Positions 1 to 5,127 of a stretch of 5,127 nucleotides of DNA are shown here, piece by piece. Every line of letters starts with the position of its first letter. Position 1 is the first letter of the stretch. The notes below the pieces were generated by a model, which did no database searches, was not told the DNA's origin, and saw nothing but the letters and a program-made list of their open reading frames with translations. The DNA is taken from positions 1 through 5,127 of the forward strand of contig CALPOS020000162.1 in the NCBI GenBank assembly GCA_943325255.2, in the 5' to 3' direction. Source of the DNA: Sphingobacterium thalpophilum. GTDB lineage: Bacteria; Bacteroidota; Bacteroidia; Flavobacteriales; Flavobacteriaceae. The translations under genes were made by a program, and so were the position numbers.

Positions 1-822
1 AGCTTCCGCAGCAACGCCGTGTTTTCGCAATGCTTTAACTACATTATCAGCGCCATGTTTGGTTCTTGAAAAGACCAACACATCGGATAATTTCTCATTT
101 CGAATGAGATGGTAGAGTAAATTTCTTTTTTCAGTCTTATCAACAAAATAAACACGTTGTTCTACATTTTCAGCGGTAGACGAAACGGGAGAAACACTCA
201 CTGTTGCAGGATCTTTCAAAAACATCTCCGCCAATTCTCTAATAGCAATAGGCATTGTGGCTGAAAACAACAATGTTTGTCGGTTATTAGGCGTCAATTT
301 TACGATTTTCTTTACATCATTTACAAAGCCCATATCTAACATTTGATCGGCTTCATCCAAAACTAAAGTATGCAGATGGTCAAGATTGATAAATCCTTGT
401 TTGTGTAAATCGAGCAATCGTCCTGGAGTGGCAACGAGAACATCGACACCTTTCCGCAACACGTCAACTTGTGGAACTTGAGATACACCACCAAAAATGG
501 TCAATTGCGTCAGGTTGGTGTACTTTCCGTAACGGTCGAAATTTTGACCAATCTGCACCGCTAATTCTCGTGTAGGTGTAATTACTAGTGCACGAATCAA
601 TTTGGCTTTATTAGACGAACCGACCATGCGATGCAATTGGTGGATAATCGGAATGGCAAATGCTGCTGTTTTTCCTGTTCCCGTTTGTGCACAACCGATT
701 AAATCTCGGCCTGCTAATACGATAGGGATAGATTGTTCTTGTATGGGAGTTGCTTCGGTATAACCTTCTTCAAAAACGGCTTTTTGGATACTCTTCGAGA
801 GTGATAAATCTTCAAATAACAT
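1..822 (-). CDS. rhlE: DEAD-box ATP-dependent RNA helicase, RhlE-type (N-terminal 274 residues; runs off the left edge)
   Basis: The gene encodes an ATP-dependent RNA-unwinding enzyme of superfamily 2. Such proteins act in the cytoplasm in ribosome assembly, mRNA turnover or cold adaptation. The reading frame is open from ATG at 822 to the window edge. Motifs appear in canonical order: Q motif GYTEATPIQ (residues 20-28) with the upstream aromatic Phe3, Walker A AQTGTGKT (45-52), PTRELA (83-88), GG (111-112), TPGR (132-135), DEAD (156-159), SAT (187-189), and the start of the second RecA domain with VFSRTKHG (250-257). The last motif and the very short N-terminus resemble RhlE. The rest of domain 2 (including the HRIGR-type motif) and any basic tail lie outside the window. 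No in-frame ATG lies between 822 and the upstream stop at 886-888, so the start is firm. The gene follows hutG on the same strand after 59 bp but has its own promoter candidate. The DEAD-box call is essentially certain; the RhlE subgroup is likely. Confidence 0.95.
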   Translation of the reverse strand, partial: MLFEDLSLSKSIQKAVFEEGYTEATPIQEQSIPIVLAGRDLIGCAQTGTGKTAAFAIPIIHQLHRMVGSSNKAKLIRALVITPTRELAVQIGQNFDRYGKYTNLTQLTIFGGVSQVPQVDVLRKGVDVLVATPGRLLDLHKQGFINLDHLHTLVLDEADQMLDMGFVNDVKKIVKLTPNNRQTLLFSATMPIAIRELAEMFLKDPATVSVSPVSSTAENVEQRVYFVDKTEKRNLLYHLIRNEKLSDVLVFSRTKHGADNVVKALRKHGVAAEA

Positions 823-840
823 ATGTAAGTAGTATAAAAC

Positions 841-864
841 TTTCAGATCATAAGGATTCTGAAA
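841..864 (-). promoter_or_regulatory. Inverted repeat forming a hairpin in the helicase leader
   Basis: A perfect 7-bp inverted repeat, TTTCAGA (841-847) and TCTGAAA (858-864), encloses a 10-base loop. On the minus strand it is followed by GTTTTATA. It lies between hutG and the helicase. With transcription starting a few bases after the -7 element at 872-879, the hairpin would form almost at the 5' end of the helicase mRNA. It could protect that mRNA, or act as a weak terminator for hutG. The U-tract is short, so the terminator reading is the weaker of the two. Confidence 0.4.
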
Positions 865-871
865 AACTGCG

Positions 872-879
872 CAAAGATA
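872..879 (-). promoter_or_regulatory. Bacteroidota -7 promoter element for the helicase gene
   Basis: Read on the minus strand the sequence is TATCTTTG followed by C, a full match to the TAnnTTTG element recognised by the Bacteroidota primary sigma factor. No clear -33 TTTG is present about 20 bases upstream; TTCG is the nearest resemblance. The site adjoins the hutG stop codon, so any -33 region would lie in the 3' end of hutG. The predicted start near 865-867 gives a leader of about 45 bases. Confidence 0.55.
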
Positions 880-881
880 GG

Positions 882-1979
882 TTATTTAATCGAAGTGGAT
901 TTTACTTCCGTAAAATTGACGTCCATTGCTCGAATTATTCCTTGCGTCGGATCGTTCGCTTTCATAAAATCAGTAATCAAATAACCCATTAGTTTTCCGA
1001 TGAGATGGTTGTTTTTTTCTTCACAGAGGTCTGGTGCTCCTTCGCAAATGTGCAAATAACTTGCATTTTGATTCTTGCCAAAATAATGAACGAATTGTCG
1101 AACTTGTTCTACTGAGAAACCACTAATAGTCATGGCGCTGCTGGCGATATTTGGAATCGCATCTAAGTCAATTTCAATTCCATAAGGTTGATCATTAATA
1201 AAATTATGGGCCAACTCTAGTTCTGTCTCAAAGTTCTTGAATTTACGAATTCCAATTTCATCGTAGGTATTGTATCGAACTCTAGCATGTACTTTTTTTA
1301 TTTTCGACAGCACTTTTTTGGAAGTATAATTTTCATGCAATCCAAAAATGAAGTACTTATCGAGAAATCCTTCATCAAAGGCATAGGAAAATCCGTTGCC
1401 ACTATGTCGACCTTCTAAAATCCGGAAATCGGAATGCGCGTCAAAATTGACTGCATTGACTGGCTTACCTTTCGCTAAAGCGGTTCCTTTTATGTTGCCG
1501 TAAGAATTATTATGACCACCACCAATGACAATTGGAATCTTATTGGCTTTCACAATAATCGAGACTAAATGAGCTACCTCTTTGTCGATTTTTATGACCA
1601 AATCACTAAATTTTTTTCTATCTGCGATGTTTTGGTAGTTCAGCCCTTCTGCTTGTTCCATTTCTTCTGTAACATCCAACTGGCCTAAAACCAATAATTC
1701 ATTTCCTTTACAAAATTTGTTGAATTGAATGTTTGCAATACTTTTTATCGCGCTTTCCCAGGCAGAATGAGCGCCTGGTCGACCAAAGTTGGCACGAACT
1801 CCTATATCTTCGGGGATTCCGAACAAAACGTAACGAGCGGCAGTACTATTTAAAAAAGAAGTAATCGATTCTGTGCCTTTTGGAATGGTAATCATTTTCT
1901 CTCCAAATTTTACTTCCCCACTTCGATGGTTCGTAATTCTTGCTAGATCAATATTTGTAAAAGGAATTAATTTTTCCAT
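882..1979 (-). CDS. hutG: Arginase-family hydrolase, probable formimidoylglutamase
   Basis: The 365-residue protein is a cytoplasmic enzyme of the arginase/agmatinase/formiminoglutamase (ureohydrolase) fold, which uses two Mn ions. All six expected metal ligands are visible: His156 in GGGH (153-156), Asp180, His182 and Asp184 in DAHSD, and Asp271 and Asp273 in DLD. Other family signatures are GRPGAHSAWESA (66-77), a His-Ser-Gly stretch (192-194) near the usual substrate loop, and EGAP (313-316) at the place of the arginase active-site Glu. The likely reaction is N-formimino-L-glutamate plus water to L-glutamate plus formamide, the last step of a histidine degradation route. The substrate is inferred mainly from the nearby imidazolonepropionase gene; arginase or another ureohydrolase activity is possible. 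At 365 residues it is longer than typical HutG proteins of about 310-320. The ATG at 1979-1977 lacks a Shine-Dalgarno site, as is normal in this phylum. Confidence 0.82.
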   Translation of the reverse strand: MEKLIPFTNIDLARITNHRSGEVKFGEKMITIPKGTESITSFLNSTAARYVLFGIPEDIGVRANFGRPGAHSAWESAIKSIANIQFNKFCKGNELLVLGQLDVTEEMEQAEGLNYQNIADRKKFSDLVIKIDKEVAHLVSIIVKANKIPIVIGGGHNNSYGNIKGTALAKGKPVNAVNFDAHSDFRILEGRHSGNGFSYAFDEGFLDKYFIFGLHENYTSKKVLSKIKKVHARVRYNTYDEIGIRKFKNFETELELAHNFINDQPYGIEIDLDAIPNIASSAMTISGFSVEQVRQFVHYFGKNQNASYLHICEGAPDLCEEKNNHLIGKLMGYLITDFMKANDPTQGIIRAMDVNFTEVKSTSIK

Positions 1980-1996
1980 AAAAAAAATTTAACATT

Positions 1997-2004
1997 CAAA
2001 AGTA
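1997..2004 (-). promoter_or_regulatory. Candidate -7 promoter element for hutG
   Basis: The minus strand reads TACTTTTG, a full match to TAnnTTTG, 17 bases before the hutG ATG. Transcription from it would leave a leader of only about 10 bases, which occurs in Flavobacteria. A TTTG lies only 11 bases upstream, too close for a standard -33 element, so support rests on the -7 match alone. Confidence 0.4.
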
Positions 2005-2044
2005 ATATATTCCTCCAAACTTCCGTTATAACCACAAATATTAT

Positions 2045-2052
2045 TATTTTTG
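2045..2052 (+). promoter_or_regulatory. Candidate -7 promoter element for the coiled-coil protein gene
   Basis: TATTTTTG matches TAnnTTTG and ends 20 bases before the ATG at 2073. No good -33 TTTG is seen at the usual distance. The region after it is A-rich, which favours initiation without a Shine-Dalgarno site in this phylum. Confidence 0.4.
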
Positions 2053-2072
2053 CTTAAACAAAATATAAATTT

Positions 2073-2957
2073 ATGGAAAATCAAAAAAGTAATTCAAATT
2101 TAAAGGCGGTCATTGCAATATTAGCGATACTTCTTATTGGAAGTTTAGTGTATATTTTTAAAATGACATCTGATGCGAAAGCATTACAGACAGAACTTAG
2201 CACGACTACGAGTGAGAAGGAATCAGTAATGAAAGATCTTGAAGCTTTGAAAACAAGGTATGATGCAGCGATTGCGGAAAACACTTCGATGTCTGATGAA
2301 CTCATAGCAGAACGCGAGAAAATTGTAAATTTGATGGCTGATTTGAAAAAATCTAAAGGTGATGTTGCTTCAATGTCTAAATACAAAAGCCAATACTTTG
2401 CACTAGAATCCAAAATGAAAACTTTAATGGCAGAAAATGAAGTATTGAAGAAAGACAATGCTAAATTGACTGTTGAGCGTGATAGTACGATAACCGTTTT
2501 AGGTGAGTCAAGAAAATACAATGAGGTTTTAGTAGGTCAAAATGAAGAATTATCTAAAACTGTCGAAATTGCTCAAAAGCTTTCAGTTTCTAATTTGAAA
2601 ACAGCAGCTTACAAATTGAGAAGCTCAGGGAAACAAATCGAAACAGAAAAAGCAAGAAAAGCAGATGTTTTGAAAATTAGTTTTACAATCAATGAAAACA
2701 AAGTTGCAAAACAAGGTGATAAAACGTATTATGTACAGGTGATTGATAGCAAAAACAATGTACTTGGTGAAAAGAAAACAGAATCGTTTGGTTCAAATTC
2801 GTTGACTTATAGCTTTACAAGTACTGTAAACTACGAAAACAAATCGGTAGACGTAACACAAGATTTACCAGGTAAAGACTTTGAAAAAGGAACTTATTTT
2901 GTAAATGTATTTGATAAAGGTGAATTGGTTTCGAAATCTAGTTTTAGTTTAAGATAA
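2073..2957 (+). CDS. Membrane-anchored coiled-coil protein of unknown function
   Basis: I do not recognise a characterised family. The 294-residue protein has a short Lys-containing N-terminus, then one hydrophobic segment (about residues 12-29) that should act as an uncleaved membrane anchor. No lipobox Cys follows, and the protein appears to have no cysteine at all. Residues about 34-170 are rich in Glu, Lys, Leu, Met and Ala with heptad-like spacing, consistent with a long coiled coil, probably in the periplasm. The C-terminal part (about 198-294) changes character: alternating hydrophobic and polar residues, many Tyr, Phe, Val and Thr, and conserved-looking turns (DSKNN, FEKGTYFVNVFDKGE), suggesting a compact beta-sandwich domain. 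Automated pipelines may label such proteins as chromosome-segregation proteins because of the coiled coil; there is no ATPase motif to support that. The gene stands alone on the plus strand between hutG and hutI and ends at a strong terminator. A structural or envelope-tethering role is only a guess. Confidence 0.88.
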   Translation: MENQKSNSNLKAVIAILAILLIGSLVYIFKMTSDAKALQTELSTTTSEKESVMKDLEALKTRYDAAIAENTSMSDELIAEREKIVNLMADLKKSKGDVASMSKYKSQYFALESKMKTLMAENEVLKKDNAKLTVERDSTITVLGESRKYNEVLVGQNEELSKTVEIAQKLSVSNLKTAAYKLRSSGKQIETEKARKADVLKISFTINENKVAKQGDKTYYVQVIDSKNNVLGEKKTESFGSNSLTYSFTSTVNYENKSVDVTQDLPGKDFEKGTYFVNVFDKGELVSKSSFSLR

Positions 2958-2976
2958 TCAAAGCACTGTTGAAAAT

Positions 2977-3008
2977 AAAAAAGGAATCCATTTTGGGTTC
3001 CTTTTTTT
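2977..3008. terminator. Bidirectional rho-independent terminator between convergent genes
   Basis: The arms 2983-2990 (GGAATCCA) and 2994-3001 (TGGGTTCC) pair over 8 bp with one G-U wobble and a 3-base loop. The stem is flanked by six A on the left and seven T on the right, which extend it and supply a U-tract in either direction. It therefore serves the plus-strand coiled-coil gene, ending 19 bases before it, and the minus-strand hutI. Its right T-run overlaps the hutI stop codon at 3007-3009. Confidence 0.85.
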
Positions 3009-4245
3009 ATTGAACTGTTTTTCCTTCAATAATAACTTGGTCAATCAAATTACTGCCAAAAGCATACGGCAATTGGTAAATAGAAGTAATGGGCTTGGTA
3101 ATAATTAAATTGGCTTTTTTACCAATAGTGATGCTTCCGTGGGTATCAGACAATCCCATCGCATAAGCACCGTTAATGGTCGCTGCATTAATCGCCTCTT
3201 CAGGTGTCATTTTCATTTTAATACAAGCGGTCGCAACGACAAAATTCATGTTCCCTGATGGAGTTGATCCTGGATTAAAATCAGTAGCCAAAGCCAGAGG
3301 CAAACCTGCATCCAAAATCTCTCGCGCTGGTGTATAAGGAATACTCAAAAAATAGGAGCAAGACGGCAACGCAACGGGCATCGTTGTTGAACCTTTTAAC
3401 GCTTCTACGTCTGCTGGTTGCATCACTTCTAAATGATCGACAGACAGCGCGTTATTCTTTACGCCAATTGCAACACCGCCAATTGCATTGAATTGATTGA
3501 CATGAATCTTTGGAATCAAACCATTCTTAACACCACATTCCAGTATTTGGTTTGTTTCCTCAACAGAAAAATATCCGGTTTCGCAAAAGACATCGATATA
3601 GTCTGCCAGTTTTTCCTTTTCAATTCTCGGAATCATTTCATTTACAATGAGGTCAATATAACCTTGATGGTTGTTTTTAAATTCCGCTGGATAAGCGTGC
3701 GCTCCCAAAAAAGTGGCTTTAATCGCAATCGGATAATCTTCTTTCAAACGTCGAATCACGCGCAACATTTTAATTTCATCTTCGACTGTTAGTCCGTAGC
3801 CGGATTTTATTTCGACAGCGCCTGTCCCTAATTGCATGACTTCTTCCAAGCGTACTTTTGACTGCTGGTATAAATCTTCTTCAGAAGTATTTTGAAGTTT
3901 CATTGCGGAGTTTAAGATGCCACCACCACGACTGGCAATTTCTTCATAAGATAAACCATTGATTCTATCTACAAATTCCTGCTCACGATTACCAGCATAA
4001 ACAATATGCGTATGACTATCACACCAAGCCGGCAAGACCATTTTTTCGTTGGCGTCAATTAATTTATCAGGATTTACTTCTGGGCAATCTTGCATTAAAC
4101 CAAAATCCTTTATGAGATTGTTTTCAATAAGTAAATACGCATTTTTGATGCTGGGCAAAGTAGCCATTGCTGCACCTGAAACTTTAGCAATATTCGTTTC
4201 TCGTATTTGAAACAGTTCTTTGATATTGATGATTAAAGTTTGCAT
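3007..4245 (-). CDS. hutI: Imidazolonepropionase
   Basis: HutI hydrolyses 4-imidazolone-5-propionate to N-formimino-L-glutamate, the third step of histidine degradation, in the cytoplasm. The 412-residue protein has the normal family length and the metal-dependent amidohydrolase TIM-barrel layout with flanking N- and C-terminal beta strands. Visible family motifs are DSHTH (76-80, metal ligands His78 and His80), GNRE with substrate-binding Arg87, RGGGI (106-110), EIKSGYGL (145-152), TFLGAHAYPAE (178-188), KIHVNQF (246-252, metal ligand His248), SVDHLE (268-273, catalytic His271) and ATDFNPGS (320-327, metal ligand Asp322). The Bacillus subtilis enzyme has Asp-Glu where this protein has Asn250-Gln251, a notable difference near the active site. 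The ATG at 4245-4243 has no Shine-Dalgarno site. The gene converges on the coiled-coil gene and diverges from corA; hutG lies further downstream on the same strand, past that intervening gene. Confidence 0.95.
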   Translation of the reverse strand: MQTLIINIKELFQIRETNIAKVSGAAMATLPSIKNAYLLIENNLIKDFGLMQDCPEVNPDKLIDANEKMVLPAWCDSHTHIVYAGNREQEFVDRINGLSYEEIASRGGGILNSAMKLQNTSEEDLYQQSKVRLEEVMQLGTGAVEIKSGYGLTVEDEIKMLRVIRRLKEDYPIAIKATFLGAHAYPAEFKNNHQGYIDLIVNEMIPRIEKEKLADYIDVFCETGYFSVEETNQILECGVKNGLIPKIHVNQFNAIGGVAIGVKNNALSVDHLEVMQPADVEALKGSTTMPVALPSCSYFLSIPYTPAREILDAGLPLALATDFNPGSTPSGNMNFVVATACIKMKMTPEEAINAATINGAYAMGLSDTHGSITIGKKANLIITKPITSIYQLPYAFGSNLIDQVIIEGKTVQ

Positions 4246-4258
4246 TTTCGTTTTTTTG

Positions 4259-4266
4259 TAAATGTA
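4259..4266 (-). promoter_or_regulatory. Weak candidate -7 promoter element for hutI
   Basis: The minus strand reads TACATTTA, seven of eight positions of TAnnTTTG, 13 bases before the hutI ATG. No -33 TTTG is seen at a standard distance. It is the best match in the 66-bp divergent spacer for this direction, and its distance to the start codon is similar to that of the hutG candidate. Confidence 0.25.
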
Positions 4267-4287
4267 AATTAGAATTTTAAAAACTCC

Positions 4288-4295
4288 TATCTTTA
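4288..4295 (+). promoter_or_regulatory. Weak candidate -7 promoter element for corA
   Basis: TATCTTTA matches seven of eight positions of TAnnTTTG and ends 16 bases before the corA ATG. No clear -33 element is present. The remainder of the 4246-4311 spacer is AT-rich, with no hairpin or M-box-like structure that I can recognise. Confidence 0.3.
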
Positions 4296-4311
4296 GAACA
4301 AATTATTCGAG

Positions 4312-5127
4312 ATGAAGAAAGTCAAATATAGCAAAGTAAAGAAAGTGCAACCCAACTTTTATGAATATACGGGCATTCATACCGCTGACCCGGTCGAGAT
4401 GCAATTGTTTGTTTATAATGATGCGGGTTATGAAGAGTATAAGAAAGTTTCGATTGACAGAATTCAAAAGGAAATCACCGATGAAAATCAAGTTGATGAT
4501 GTAAAATGGCTGAATATACATGGTTTGCATAACGTTGAATTGATTAAGCAAGTGGGTGAAATGCTGCATATTGAGCCCTTTGTTGTCAGTGATATTTTGA
4601 ATGTTTCCCGCCGCAGTAAAATGGAAGAATTAGACCATGTTTTGTTCTTTAGTATTAAGTCTATTTTACCCAATGACAATAATGACCAAGTGCATGTGGA
4701 GCAAATCAGCTTCGTGCTCAAGGACAATTTACTGGTTTCTTTTCAAGAGAAAAAAAGTGATTTTTTTACGCACATTAGAGAACGAATCAAAACACATAGT
4801 GGCATTGTGCGGAAGAAACGCAATGATTATTTGCTGTATTTGCTGTTGGATTCTGTGATGGAAAATTTTTATGTGACCATCGAGTTTTACGAAGATGTTA
4901 TTGAATCCTTATTGATTGAATCCAAATTGAGTGCGGATCCTAACGTTCTTGTTCAAATAGAAAAGAATCGAGAAGATCTCAATTTCTTGAAGCGTTCAAT
5001 TTTGCCTTTGCGGGACGCATTATTCAATCTGAAAAGCGAGCATGACGAGGAAGACTATGATGGCATCGAAAAGGCAAACTATAATTTCTTCGCTCGTTTG
5101 CATCAAAAATGTTTAGAAATTCTGGAG
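4312..5127 (+). CDS. corA: CorA-family magnesium/cobalt transporter (N-terminal 272 residues; runs off the right edge)
   Basis: CorA forms homopentameric inner-membrane channels that admit Mg2+ (also Co2+ and Ni2+), gated by Mg2+ binding to the cytoplasmic domain. The frame is open from ATG at 4312 to the window end. The N-terminal alpha/beta domain carries the family pattern WLNIHGLHNVELIKQVGE (66-83) followed by HIEPFVVSDILN (86-97) and SKMEELDHVLFFSIK (102-116), with VEQISFVLKDNLLVSFQE (129-146) as the next strand pair. Residues about 170-272 form the long acidic, Leu-rich helices (the willow helices and start of the stalk helix). The two transmembrane segments and the GMN selectivity motif should lie in roughly the next 80-90 residues, outside the window. 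The chosen start gives a complete domain with a basic N-terminus. The gene diverges from hutI across 66 bp. Exact ion preference, including Zn2+ efflux as in ZntB-type relatives, cannot be decided without the missing end. Confidence 0.93.
   Translation, partial: MKKVKYSKVKKVQPNFYEYTGIHTADPVEMQLFVYNDAGYEEYKKVSIDRIQKEITDENQVDDVKWLNIHGLHNVELIKQVGEMLHIEPFVVSDILNVSRRSKMEELDHVLFFSIKSILPNDNNDQVHVEQISFVLKDNLLVSFQEKKSDFFTHIRERIKTHSGIVRKKRNDYLLYLLLDSVMENFYVTIEFYEDVIESLLIESKLSADPNVLVQIEKNREDLNFLKRSILPLRDALFNLKSEHDEEDYDGIEKANYNFFARLHQKCLEILE

Larger units (their letters stand above)
1980..2072. promoter_or_regulatory. Divergent intergenic promoter region between hutG and the coiled-coil gene
   Basis: This 93-bp AT-rich spacer separates two divergent start codons and contains one TAnnTTTG match for each direction (1997-2004 minus, 2045-2052 plus). 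Between them lies the 8-bp palindrome GTTATAAC (2025-2032), close to the midpoint of the two elements. The palindrome could be an operator but is short enough to arise by chance in such DNA. Confidence 0.5.

Noticed and set aside
750..992. Plus-strand open frame of 80 codons across the helicase start and the hutG end
   Set aside because: It overlaps two well-supported minus-strand genes and their promoter, and its translation shows no recognisable domain.
2012..2016. GGAGG on the minus strand upstream of hutG, resembling a Shine-Dalgarno site
   Set aside because: It lies 32 bases before the ATG, too far to act, and upstream of the predicted transcription start; this phylum rarely uses such sites.
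2081..2521. Minus-strand open frame of 146 codons opposite the coiled-coil gene
   Set aside because: It is the antisense shadow of a low-complexity Glu/Lys-rich coding region; the hydrophobic Ser/Phe/Leu-rich product is what such reversal produces.
3433..3792. Plus-strand open frame of 119 codons inside hutI
   Set aside because: It lies wholly antisense to a strongly conserved enzyme gene and has no family resemblance or promoter.
4303..4858. Three open frames (minus 4303-4569, minus 4488-4727, plus 4637-4858) overlapping corA
   Set aside because: The corA frame explains this stretch with clear family motifs; the others are shadows with no recognisable content.
1..5127. Search for mobile elements, CRISPR arrays, tRNA or rRNA genes, toxin-antitoxin pairs and defence cassettes
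   Set aside because: No transposase or integrase motif, spaced direct repeat, cloverleaf-like sequence or small paired ORFs were seen; the window is tightly filled with ordinary chromosomal genes.

Overview
The window looks like chromosomal DNA from a member of the Bacteroidota, most likely Flavobacteriaceae (Flavobacterium-like). The reasons are AT-rich DNA, start codons without Shine-Dalgarno sequences, several matches to the Bacteroidota -7 promoter element TAnnTTTG, and proteins typical of that group. This assignment rests on pattern recognition; no database search was run.

Layout, left to right. Positions 1-822 (minus) hold the N-terminal 274 residues of a DEAD-box RNA helicase of the RhlE type, which runs off the left edge. 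Positions 882-1979 (minus) encode an arginase-fold hydrolase, probably formimidoylglutamase (HutG). A 93-bp divergent intergenic region follows. Positions 2073-2957 (plus) encode a membrane-anchored coiled-coil protein of unknown function. A hairpin that can terminate transcription in both directions lies at 2977-3008, where this gene converges with the next one. Positions 3007-4245 (minus) encode imidazolonepropionase (HutI). After a 66-bp divergent spacer, positions 4312-5127 (plus) hold the first 272 residues of a CorA-family divalent-cation transporter, which runs off the right edge before its membrane segments.

The coherent theme is histidine catabolism. HutI opens the ring of imidazolonepropionate to give N-formimino-L-glutamate, and HutG would hydrolyse that product to glutamate and formamide. 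Both genes are on the minus strand in pathway order, but an unrelated plus-strand gene separates them, so each probably has its own promoter. Histidase (HutH) and urocanase (HutU) are not in the window. The helicase and CorA look like ordinary neighbours with no visible link to the pathway.

No mobile element, CRISPR array, RNA gene or defence cassette was seen, and nothing in the window clearly amounts to an undescribed system. The points most worth a second look are the uncharacterised coiled-coil protein set inside the hut pair, the replacement of the usual HutI Asp-Glu pair by Asn-Gln, and a hairpin predicted at the very 5' end of the helicase mRNA.
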